NCBI RefSeq assembly: GCF_035046485.1
Contig: NC_085137.1
Location: forward strand, 497,176,772-497,240,771
Length of the DNA stretch: 64,000 nt
Reading direction: 5' to 3'
Source of the DNA: Aedes albopictus
Lineage: Eukaryota > Arthropoda > Insecta > Diptera > Culicidae
This document shows positions 39,401 through 51,600 of the stretch, in pieces. How positions within the stretch are numbered: the first letter of the stretch is position 1; the number at the start of each line of letters is the position of its first letter. Under the pieces are notes generated by a model. The model made no database searches and was not told where the DNA came from. It was given only the letters and a program-made list of their open reading frames with translations. Position numbers and translations under genes: made by a program.

Positions 39401-42340
39401 AGTGTTTTATAGGCAATAATTAGGGCAACACATAAAGCTACCAGGAAGCTACTATTTTAGAGAACAGCAGGAAACACTCTTGTAATAATTTATAAACATT
39501 GATGATGAAAATGGTTAAACTGTTGAACATAACGTCGTTATCGACTACGGTAGTACGGTAGTGCGCGGTGTCTAGTTGTGGATATCGCTAGGATTGTTGA
39601 ATATAAATAGAGGCGCGTTTAGAGGCTTGTGTAGGACCAGACCCAGTCAGTATAAGTATAGAGGAGACATCTTCGAATAATAGTGCGTGAAAACTAGTGG
39701 GTGCGAGGAGATGCGATTTTGATTTCATTTAATGGTTTTCAGTTGGGACTGAGGGTAGCGGTTGTTTGATTGTAAAAATGTTTAAGGTTATCACCAACCA
39801 GAGAAGTCTCTGTCTCTATCGGCAACCATGTACTTCGTTTTGGTCGCGTTCATTGTTCAGCCTGTTCTTGCAGTCTCCCGTATCAGGGGAGCAGAGAAAA
39901 GCTTCCCCCACTGTCTTACGATCGATAAGAACTCTTTAAAAAGTAGTTTATGAAGACATGAAAACTTCTATTACCGGCCACGCTCATCTTCTTTGTTATG
40001 AAGCAAAGGACCTGATCGTCGGCATCGCTTTCATAAATTTAAATTTGATGGAGTGGCGTATTCGCCATTACACTGTACAGCGTAACTGTTAAATACACGG
40101 AAAAATAATGCAAGGGTGGTGATCTTCTTACATTTCGCTGCAAAACCTACTTCATTTAACATCTTTGTAGGCAAATTCAGAGAATGGCTATGCAGAGAAA
40201 GAAATGCAGAATTCATCTCATTTGGTGAGTTCGTTTCTGTTATTTTGTTTTGTTTTTTTAGGTTCAATTGAGCAACCGTGATTTCAGAGCGCCACCTTTT
40301 TTAGTAAAACAGAGAGCCGTAGTCCTACGTCAAAAAAAAAAAAGTCATTGCAAAATTCGCGAAACTGCTTCATCTAAGTTATATTACTCCCTTCTCGACA
40401 TGGTTTCCCATGGGTGGACACGTGCTCCAGTACAAGAGATACCCGCCCCCATAAACGGCTTTGATGGCTACGACCCCGAAGCGTAGCCATAGAACTAAGC
40501 GCGAATTCGACGATTAACGGTAAAACAAAATCCATTCGCGCACAACGCCATCTCGAAAATCCTACTGGCTTAGACGCGCAAAACACCCAAAAAAAAAGTG
40601 CGCGTTTTCCTCCAGTAGCGAGTGCGCCACGTGCCCACCCTGCACCGGCCACGTCCAAACGAGCATCTCTGCTCGCCCCACATCGCATCGCACCGCAACA
40701 GTCCCAAATTGAAAACACCTTCAAAGCAATAGTAAAATTTTCACACGATTTCAGACTTTCTTCGATACTGATGATCTCCTTGTGTCGCTTAAATAGTAAA
40801 TCGGATTTACGAAAAAAAACCCTCGTTCCTTCGTCGTATTTGAATAAGTTAGACCCGAGAGCTCCATCCCGTAGTTGGACGGCCCCAGTCAGGCATTGAA
40901 GGAGGTTTTAGCGAGTAGTTCTAGAAGAGAAGGCAGCGAACCTGAGTGGAGTGAATCAATAGGAAAAGACATAGGTACGTGTTAGCGCTAGGCCAACTAT
41001 TCTCTTATAGGTTTAACGACGTTGTTGTGTACCAATCGTGAAAACACCACATTTTCGCTGTCCGCTGTCTTTTTCTCTTTCCGTCGATGTATCCGTGTAA
41101 AGAAACATCGCATCGTATCGTCTCATCAGTCGTCAGTTTTTATTGTCATTTTCACATACAGCCTACTTCTAGATAGAACGAACGGAACAATAGACGAGAC
41201 GCGCGAACGGTCGGTGAACGACCAGGATTCAGTTACTTTTGCACCATCTTAATCGTGCACGTGCTTGTGTAGTGTAGAAACCACCGCCGCGCCGCGGTAT
41301 CGTGTAGAATATCCGAGAGACCCATTCGCCGTCGGATCAGTCAATGGATCGCCAAGGGGCAAATGTGCAATTTCTATTTGTTGGTTACAGAGAGCTTGTT
41401 TTGCACTGAACAAAAACCCCACGCTAGTTTCGGTTGGTTTCTCAAACGTCTGACCGACTAATCGTGTGTAAATCAAAATCATGTTGCTAGTTTTAAGTTA
41501 TTGTTTTAAGTTGAAGCCTCAAAGCTGAAAGACTTTGTTAAAAAAATATTGTATCTTCCTATGTTAGCGTTTACTTTTATGCTTGTGTGTAAAAAAAACC
41601 ATGTGATTTAGTTTATATCTTTGATAACCTTAATAGAAACCCATCAGTAATGGCACAATGTTATCATCATCAGCAGTTTTTGCGTTCGCTTACATCCCTC
41701 GTGGTGCTATGTATTTCAATTGCGTTGCAACGCTTCAATCATCATATCATTCAGTTCTATTTTAATGCAAAAAATTGAACACACAAACTGTAAAATTCAC
41801 ACGACGTAGCCAATTTGTTCATCTGCCTGTGCATTGTGTAAATTACAAGAACCATCATAGAGACTACAGAATACACCAGAGAAATAGACAAGATTAGTCT
41901 TATACTACATCTGTTTTTTAAAACATACAGCTAAACATACATTAACATTAAATTACCAGTTTAAAGTTTTTCGTTGAAAGTAATGGCGCAGCAAGACGGC
42001 GACGAAATGCAGCAAACAATGGGTGTAGAAAAAAAGAGGTTTAAAAATGATAAATTCTAGTCAAAAAAAGATGAAAAAACATAAACATAATAACTATCGA
42101 AAAAAAAACAGAGAAAACCAGAAAATAACATAAATAGAGGCGTGGAGACATTTAAAAACAAGAAGGAAGAATCGCTAAGAATCAATAACTATACAAGAAA
42201 AGGAATCGTTGGCAAAAAACGAAAAGAAAACAGATACAAAAATATATTAATACTGCTTATTCTGTAATTAAAAGAAGAATGATCAAAAAATCACGAAGGT
42301 GTGGTGATACATCAGCTAGAACGAACATCCGAAAGCCCTA
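36448..42340 (+). other. Intergenic/3' UTR stretch between convergent genes
   Basis: There is no convincing ORF. Short frames such as 39189-39358 are open but unsupported. The sequence is A-rich and unique-looking, with only one recognised mobile element (MITE 37714-37913). Several AATAAA polyadenylation signals occur downstream of the Khc-73 stop, for example 38043-38048 and 38151-38156. I infer that much of it is Khc-73 3' UTR, and the last few hundred bases may be TSEN15 3' UTR. The extent cannot be fixed without RNA data. Confidence 0.5.
37716..37911. mobile_element. Palindromic MITE of the same family (copy C)
   Basis: Ends CACAGGGAAA / TTTCTCGGTG between TA dinucleotides. It is slightly shorter and diverged from copies A and B, with the CGATTTCTGAGTAA part of the right arm missing. 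It lies in the probable Khc-73 3' UTR, where it would form a long RNA hairpin. Confidence 0.82.
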
Positions 42341-42346
42341 GCAGTT

Positions 42347-42687
42347 CTAAGAGTCACCTGTTTTATTCGCCTTGGCTCTCTGCTTGGCCATCTTGTTCTT
42401 CGACAGGGGTTTCTCCTCCAGTGGTTTCACGGTGTTGGTCAATTTGTACAGCAGTACCGACGAGCTTGGGTCGCAGAATGCAATGATGACGGAGGTGGCC
42501 GAACCGTCTGAACCGCCGGATGTTGTCAGTTCCGTTTGGTAGCGATCGATGTCCGTCATGGAGACACCCTCGAATGTTGGCACAGGGATGTACACCTCCG
42601 GGGAAGAGTCTTGCTGCTTACGTGCTGTGAGGTAGATTAGATTGAGCTGCTTCGAGTAATAGTACTGGACGTCCCAGAGGTGGCGTT
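42347..42687 (-). CDS. TSEN15: TSEN15 exon 3 (C-terminal endonuclease-like fold)
   Basis: On the minus strand the acceptor ends CTAAATAG and the exon begins at 42687 with the two bases that complete a GAA codon. It encodes 112 residues from RHLWDVQYYY to the basic C-terminus ending KTGDS, then TAG. The GTG at 42595-42593 is an internal valine. The exon holds most of the Sen15 fold. Confidence 0.88.
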
Positions 42688-45600
42688 CTATTTAGGGGGA
42701 TGGAGAAATATAAACGACTGTTAAGTCTTTGAGGACTCTTTTTTTTTCACGCGTTATTTTGCAGTTTTTTTTTTAAGTAATTCTACATTTTGTTCACATG
42801 TGTTTGGTTGTCTTCGAGTTTGAATCATAAAGTCTATGGGTCTTACAGTAACTTTTACAGCATGTAAAACTACGATGTGTAATCTGTTCAACAAATATTT
42901 CATAATTTGGGATGTACCCAAGTAACATTTTGATGTCGAATTGGTCTTGTAGAGAATTTGAGAACCATCATAAAACCTAATACCTTTTATTTTGGTTTTA
43001 TGGTGTTTCTGCATACCTCTTTTAGTCTATTCGACTAAAACATCCAAGTCAACAAGTGATCGTATAAGATGTTGCATAAAAGATGGTTAAGTGGAGGCGA
43101 TATGCGTACATTTTACATGCGCCTAAATGGAGGCATGCACGTATATGGCCTCCACTTTAACATCTTATGCAACATCTTATACGATTTCTGGTTGTCTGGA
43201 ATGTTACTTAGGTATTAAGGAGTTCAGTACATAAGATCTATTGCGGCTAGATTTTTTTGTAATTGCGCCTTTACCGAGCACCAAACAGGGTTTCAAGAAA
43301 AACTATCCTCTCCAGCATTTTGCTATAATTTTTTTGAGAAATTCCCTGAAGACATTCTACAGCAAATTTATAAAACATTCCTCAAGATAGAAATTCACAA
43401 AATCGCATGCCTGTTTTATGGATATTTCTTAAACGCGTTATAGACAAGCACTGTCATGGTAACATCAAAGCTGTTTACTCATGGTTTCCAATTTCAGCGT
43501 CTCTTCGCTATAACTTGAAATTTTGTACAAGGCTAGATACTATACGTATCTCATCGCGTTCCAAAAATTGTGTCAATTAGTTCAGAATTGGCTGAGTTCT
43601 AGCAGAAAAGTATTCAAAATAGGACCCCTGCCGAGATAGTTCCACTTCCCTACTGGTACGCCCCCAAGAAAATTACTTCAATATTGAACTTTATGCCCAT
43701 TTTTGGATGCTTTCTCCTAATTAGGATCCTAATTTCGGTACCGCAAAATTTCTAGAACAATCAGGCTTATTCTGCGCGGCGTGTGAGGTGAGATAAATTG
43801 TTTCGTCTCACGTGACGTGAAACGACTAATGTAAATATATCAAATGGGGCGTGTCGACTTTTGTCACCTCATTCGACTCTTCTCACCTCACACGCCGCGC
43901 AGAATAAGCCTGAATGCTTCTGTCGTTCGGCAGCTCAAAATTCATGACTGTAAAACAGTGTCTACCTCTAGAAGTTGCTTAGAGATTTCTTCTGAAATTT
44001 CTCCAATAATTTCTCAAAGATTTCTGGAAGTATTGCAGAAACCAATTAATTTCATGATTTCAGCAAGAATTCCTCCAAAGATAGCTCCGGGAATTCCTTT
44101 GGGATTTCCTTCAGCATTATTTTTTTTAGATTTTTTCCAGGAATTTCTGAAGAAATTTCTCTACAAATTATTCAAGATATTCCTCCCGGCGTTTATCCGG
44201 TTTTCAACCAGCCATTCCTTGAAAACAAAAACCAATTCTTGCAGAAACTCCTTCAAAATTTCAATCAAACATTGCTCCAGTTATTATTTCAGTAATTCCT
44301 AAAGAGATTCTTGTAGGGCATTCTCAAGAGGCTCCTCTGATTCTTCTTCTTCTTTTTGGCTCGACGTCCCCACTGGGACTTGACCTGCCTCGGTTCAACT
44401 TAGTGTTCATTTGAGCACTTCCACAGTTATTAATTGAGGGAAAACGTGAAAAATAGCGCGCGTTTGGGTCAGTTGCGATGGCGATCGCGATCGGGTGGCA
44501 TTGTTCGAAGAAAAAAAGTGAAAAATGATGCGTGTTTGGAGCAGTTGCGATGGGGATCTCGATCGGGTTGCATCGTTCGGCGGAAAAAAAAACGAAAAAT
44601 GACGCGTGTTTGTGGCAGTTGTGATGGAAATCTCGGTCGCGTTGCATTGTTCGGAGGAAAAAGTGAAATGTGCCACGTGTATGGGACAGGTGCACATTGT
44701 CCTTCCTCGTGAAGTGATAAAAATGGATGCACACTTGGTAGCAAACAGTATTGCAGAAAAGTGAAGAAGTAAGGAGTGGTTGCGGTCATCCGACGACATG
44801 GAACTGGGTGAGATCATTCCAAGTTTTTTTTTTACAAACTAGAAGAAGTTGGGGAAAAAGGATAGAAGAAAGTGATTGCAGTTCACAACAATCATTGAGC
44901 AAATTTAAAATAATTGGCTTAATTACCTCAACGGCTGTCGATCACAGGTAATACATGGGTCTACTCTTAAGGTCCTATTCGACTGTTTGTCATAATGACA
45001 GATATTTGCCATTGAAGCCCGACATTCATCCAAGGTTGCTATGATTCATGTTGTATTGGTTAATTGTTGGGCATATTTGGCCACATATTTGTCTTGTCTA
45101 ATGGGGCCTTTAGCAAAATACATAATTCGAAAATAGCTATCTAAGCTTGAATGTTTATTCTCCGTATACTCTAAGGTCAATACTGTGGGAAACGCGCGCC
45201 TATTTACGTGAGTCGGTCGGTTTTCTCGGTAGGGCGACGGGGACGCGAATATTGAATGCGAAATCAGAAACACGCGGTAACTTTCGTGGGAAAGTCCGTT
45301 TTTACGGCAGTGTAAACAATAAATGCGTTTAGGTTATCTAAAAACCCACACTTTGAGACTGTTTTCTTGCTAACTGTTCATCAGGTTATCGAAATTGCCG
45401 CAATTTGATGTGTCGCAAGCATATCATTGGATCACTTTTATATGGTCACTTCCAGCAGGACACACGGAACCGGTTCCGGAACACTACCGGATCAGACATG
45501 GTCTGAGACTGTTTTCTTACCTACTGTTAATCAAGTAAAAATGCCGCAGTTTGATGTGTCGCATGCATAGGTTTGGGTCATTTTTATATTTACCACTACC

Positions 45601-48600
45601 AGCGGAACATCCGGAACCGGTTCCGGAACACTACCGGTTCAGATATGGTCTGAAACTGTTTTCTTGCAAACTGTTCATCAGGTTATCGAAATTGCCGCGA
45701 TTTGATGTGTCGCATGCATAGATTTGGTTCACTTTTATATTTGGCCACTTCCGGCGGGACACCCGAAACCGGTTCCGGAATACTACCGGTTCAGATATGG
45801 TGTGAGACTGTTTTATTGCTAACTGTTTGTCAGGTAATCGAAAATGCCGCAGTTTGATGTGTCGCATGTATGTGTTTGTTACATTTTTATGTATGGCCCC
45901 TTCCAAGGGTACTGGTCCGGAACACCTAAATGGCCATAACTCCGGAACGGCTGGACCGATCCAAACCATTTTCAATAAGAAACAATGGGACCAGATTCCG
46001 CGTCGAATGAACCGTCGGTCATAAAAATCGGTTGAGGTTTACTGCCAAAAAGTGATGTGAGTTTATTTTGTACACACACATACTCACACACACACATACA
46101 CACACACACATATACATACACACACACAGACATCACCTCAATTCGTCGAGCTGAGTTGATTGGTATATGTGACTCGACCCTCCGGGCCTTCTATCAAAAA
46201 GTCATTTTTGGAGTGAACATATAGCCTTTCCAGTACACTTAGTGTACGAGAAAGGCAAAAACATTTTACAAAGTCCCATATATTTTTCCTAATATTTTTA
46301 ACATCATGAATTAGCAGTAACTTAAGTGTTATATGGTATGAAGTTTTGTCATTGGAGCTTGTACGTAAAATCTATTTTGATATCAAAAATCTCAAAAATG
46401 CTTGTTTCGGAAATCGATGAAAAACAAATTGAGGAAATAATACAAGCATTTGGTTATTCTGGTCTACTTAACAAATTTTGAGGCGGAAAGACAGCTTTTA
46501 TTTATTATAAACAATCCAAGATTAAGGTTTTTGGAAAATCGAAATTATATTGCTAATTTAGAGAAAATTTTCCACTTTACGGAAGATTTAAAAGCTACCG
46601 CAGCTGTCAGACTGATGATTTTCAGCAATGTATCATCAATCAGTCCAAGGATACCTTGGATCGAGCCTTGGATACGACGCCGATGATCATTGTTTGTTGT
46701 TGCTTTTCAGAACATTTCACTTTGCAAGCATGCTTTGATTTGACCAAATTTTTCAATGGTACGATCATTTTCATGGCTGCGGTAGGACTTTGACAGCTGC
46801 GGTAGAACTCGGCGGCTACCGCAGAGTGGAAATTTTTCTAAAAATCCGCAATATGGCATCTATCACATATCCGAGATGAATATGCAGAGTTTTTTTTTGT
46901 CTAATTTTTTTTCCAAATATCCTGAAACACCTTCGAAGACATCATTAAAATCCTACAAATCGTTTTGAGTAAGAATATTTTGATGAATGAAAATGTTTCT
47001 TTTTCTTTTTGCAGTCAAATTGAAAACAACAAGTCAAAAATGGCATTTTTTTCGAATTTTGGACTGGAAATACTCATAACTTCATTAAAAATTCCTCTCA
47101 ACCATTATCACAGTGTTTCTCGTTAGGTATGTGTAGAAATTCTACAAGAGTCCCTGCCCACATTTATCAAATAAATACTCTGTGTTTTTTCCAAAATTTC
47201 CATGCATTTTTTTTTTCAGGAGTCTTAAGGGGTATGCCTGATTTTTGTCGGCTTTCTGTAGATTCTCTGTAACTGTAAGCCAAAAACTACCAAATTTATG
47301 CCAGAGCTTTTAAGGAATTTCTTTAGGAGTTCCATCCCTTGATGTTTTCCTGGAGTTTCTTCTGGGATTTCATCTCGAATTACCAGGATTTCTTTGAGAA
47401 AGTATTCTAGGATTTCCCTTGAAGTTCCCTCATGAAGTTCTCTTGTACAAATTTCTGTTGGAGTTTCTACGGGGATTTTTCCATTGTTTTTTTCTACTGG
47501 AATTTCTTCTGGAATTCCTCGCTATAGTACCTCAAATTTGCCATTTCCAACCTTTAATGATGCAAATCGACTAGAAAAAATGTGTGACCAACAGATCACG
47601 TTCACAAAAGATGGTTGCAATCATTCAAACTTAACAATTTGCTCAAATTATGATAGAAATAAACTATTTTCCTTAAATTTTCGGCTTCCTTGTACCCTAT
47701 TTCGCCATAATGTATCAGTTATGGCTAATCCCATAAGGAATGCATGTAAATAGTGCGAAGTGGAACACAAATTAACAAATGTGCCCATAACTGGTACAGG
47801 GTTCCTATCATTGGCACACGCCGTAATTAATACTAAAAGTAGTTTTGGCTCCGTTTTCTATATTTTTCCTGTAAAGTATGATAACTAATCAATCATTTTG
47901 ACATATCGATGACATTCGCAGGTCTTCTTCTTATTTTTATAGAAAAAGTTTTTTTAGGTAACTACCAGCGATTCCAAGCAACAGCATCAAAATTAAGGAA
48001 ATTTTTTAATTCATGATTTTCTATTGAACTGAAACTTTGCATAGTTTTTCAGTTTCATCTAAATCGCCATTTTTCGATATCAAATTTTTATTTTGAATCA
48101 CGACTAACTTTTCAAAAGGGTGTATGTGATAATGATTCAAAAATATTCAAAAATCTGCACAGCCAAAATGGTTCGTTCGATTGCTATGAATTTTTCAACA
48201 AAGTTAGATAACTAAATGGTGATTCCTAAGTAAATATACACTGTGAAAAAAAAAAATTTTTTAACATGAAAAAATATAATTTTTGCCACAAAAACTCAAA
48301 TAACTCAAAACCCTATCTTTTTACCAACGTAATTTTTTTAGGGAAGACGGTCCATTGTATTAGCAATCTACCATAAAAATTTGGTGATGGTAAACTAATA
48401 AACAAAAAAGTTATAACATTTCAAATATTTCACAATTTTTACATTTGGTAAATATTTTTTTCTGGGTTAATTAGGCTAATACAAATTTCGATTTTCTCTT
48501 ATGTCACCGCCCCCTCGGAAAATTTTGGTCGGAATTCAACATTTTGAGGGGGGCACAAATAAAATGTTCAAGAAAATCAACAAATTTAAGGTGTAATTCG

Positions 48601-51600
48601 AGTTCCACAGAAACTTTCTTAATAAATCCGATGAGTTTATCTATGTTGCCTAATTGTTTGGATATTTTTCCATCGAATACATTTATTATTTATCATCCTC
48701 CCCCTTAACGAGTCAACGAGCGCTGTGACAAAAGAAGAAAATGAGATTTGTTCCTGCCTTATTTCGATCAGAAATCGCAGTTTGATGATGATTTTATTGT
48801 TCAGAAAAGTTAGTTAACTAAATGGTGATTCCTAAGAAAATATACAGTGTAAAAAAATCTTTTTTAACATTAAAAAATATCATTTTTGTCACAAAAACTT
48901 AAATATCTCAAAACCCTATCTTTTTACCAACGTATTTTTTTTAGGGAAAATGGTCCATTGTTTTAGCAATCTACCATAAAAATTTGGTGATGATAAACTA
49001 ATAAACAAAAAAGTTATGACAATTCAAACATTTCACAATTTTCACATTTAATAATAATTTTTTTTTCAGTGTAAATTATTTCGGCCGGAAATCGCAGTTT
49101 GATGCTGATTTTATTCTTAATGGCCATGCGTGAGTAAAACAAGCTGTTTTTATTATGTATTATGTATATTATATGTACAGTAATGTTCCGATTTTATCAC
49201 GCCCTCCGCGCGTTAGTCGTTCATTCATTAATTTGCTGTTACATTTGAGGACAAGTGTTTTCCCTCTTCTTCAAGATGAATGTTGAAGGCGTGTTTTGCA
49301 ACGTTAAAAATATTGAAATGGGTATAGATGTTGAAGTATATTTCAAAGAATTTTTGAAAAGGGGCGTGATTAAATTGTTTAAACAGATGTCGCTGATGGT
49401 ACGGTGGCATGACTCTCTGCACTTAGCACTTCTGGCAATTTCTCAGTTGTTGTCGTTTTCGAACTTCCTGCGCCCTGCTTTACCGATGATATGCAGATGG
49501 CTCGCTTGTCAAAGTCTAGACGGCAGGACGTGCAAATGCGTAAATTTGTATTCAATATGGACATTTGGGCATATCCAGTCTCTTTCAGTTTATCTATGGC
49601 GCTTTCGGTGAGATTTCGTAACTCTTTTGAACATTTTTTTTTCATCAAACGGTCTACAAGAGAGCGTTGAGTTGAAGACCTTTGAGAAAGCAACTGTTCA
49701 TGTTGCTCGTTAGATTATAATAAACAAAATCACTTATTAGTTTTAACTGACTAGTTTGGTGTTGTTTGCTTGGCTAAAGAAAAAAATTACTATAAAATTT
49801 TTAATATCCACAGCGGTAGTATTTTTTTGCTTTTTCGTGAGCATTGTCATGGTATGTAACGTAACACTGACGAAATTTTCATTGACCACGCCTTTAACCC
49901 TTATGTGACCGACAGGGTACCCAGCACTCATTTAAAAAGCACGGTGTAGAAAAATGCAAAAAGTATGTCGCACACATAACGGTTAACGATCATTTTGAAT
50001 CTTGGTTGTGGCTTTCATAACCAGAAGAGCACCCATCGTTATTCTTTGCGTTTGACGTTTCACACTAGCGTCTTCTGATGACGATATTGCACAACGCAGT
50101 GTTTCGTGAAACATTTCCATTAGGTGGTGGTAGTGTGAACTGGGCGATGGGTTTTCACGAAAATTGTTCTAGGCGTTTCATCTGTTTGTCTGTGGTATGT
50201 ACCTCTCATGCATTTGTTGTTGTTGAAGTTACTCGCATTCTTCCGATCATAAAGTCTGTTCTCTAAGAGGAACTTTTTTTTGCAGATAAACTAGCGTATA
50301 CAAAACTTTTATTATACAGCTTTTGTCTTAAAAATAAGTTTAATTCCATTTTTCTTATAATCAACAGCTTTTCAACACTATCAAGGGATTTTTTCACCAG
50401 CCACGTACAATAAAAAGTATGACACTCTCAATATTTTTGATCACAACACTGGATCGCGTCTAAGTTTCAAATAGATACTATAGTAATTATGAGTAATCAA
50501 ACAAAAATATCATGAAAACAACTTGTTCAATTCAGGTGCTAGCTTGTACAATAAAATCAGCACCAACATATAGTTCTCGAAATAATTTACACAGAAAATT
50601 TTTTTTTGTTACTAAATGTAAAAATTGTGAAATGGTTGAAATGTCATAACTTTTTTATTTATCAGTTTACCATCACCAAAATTTTATGGTAGATAGCTGA
50701 TATAATGGGCCATTTCCCCTAAAAAATTGACGTTGGTAAAAAGATAGGGTTTTGAGATATTTGAGTTTTTGTGACAAAGATCATATTTTTTTAAGTAAAA
50801 AAAGAAATTTTTTACGGTGTATATTTTCTAAGGAATCATCATTTAGTTATCTAACTTTGCTGAAAAATTCATAACAATCGAACAATCCGTTTTTGCTGTA
50901 CAGCTTTTAGAATATTTTTGAACTATTTTCGCATACACCCTTTTGAAAAGTTAGTCGTGAATGAATATGAAGGTTCAATATCGAAAAATGGCGATTTAGA
51001 TGAAATTCAAAAACTGTGCAAAGTTTCAGATATTTTTGAAATGGTCGCTCAGGATCGACTGACATGACTCCGTGGAATTCCTCTAGTGCGATAACAGGCA
51101 TAGGCACCCTACCTCAAGTTTATGTTGGATCAAATTCATTTAATATGATTCAGTGTTTATGCGCCAACTTCTGACTGAACCAGAGATTGCAGATAGTACC
51201 CTATAGAAGCAGTTTGGAGATTCCGCGTTGCATCACCTTTGCCAAGTGTTCTTCATCGCCATCCAACCATAGCAACCGGTTCCCGGCAAGAGGAAGCCGA
51301 CGTAAATAAATAATATAATTAATTAATTGATTACGTCGCATTAGGTTAAAATCAAAAGACCAAATCGGCAGAAAACTGTCCGCGCCGTCCGTCCCCATGG
51401 AAAGCGAATTAAAAACGCTGAAAAGCATGCAAAACCAGATTAAAAAGATGCTGGAATATTTTTATCTCGGCGCGTTTCTTCTTTCCGGGGCTGTGTGGTG
51501 ACACACCATCCCTCAATTAACCAGAGGCAGCAGTTATTTCGGCAGGATGTTTTCGTTGTTTTGTCGGGCTGCTGAATGCTGTTGTTGCTGCTGCTGCTGC

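Noticed and set aside
44324..44817. Overlapping ORFs of 92-136 codons on both strands
   Set aside because: They come from a stop-poor 70-bp minisatellite and a SINE fragment; no protein features.
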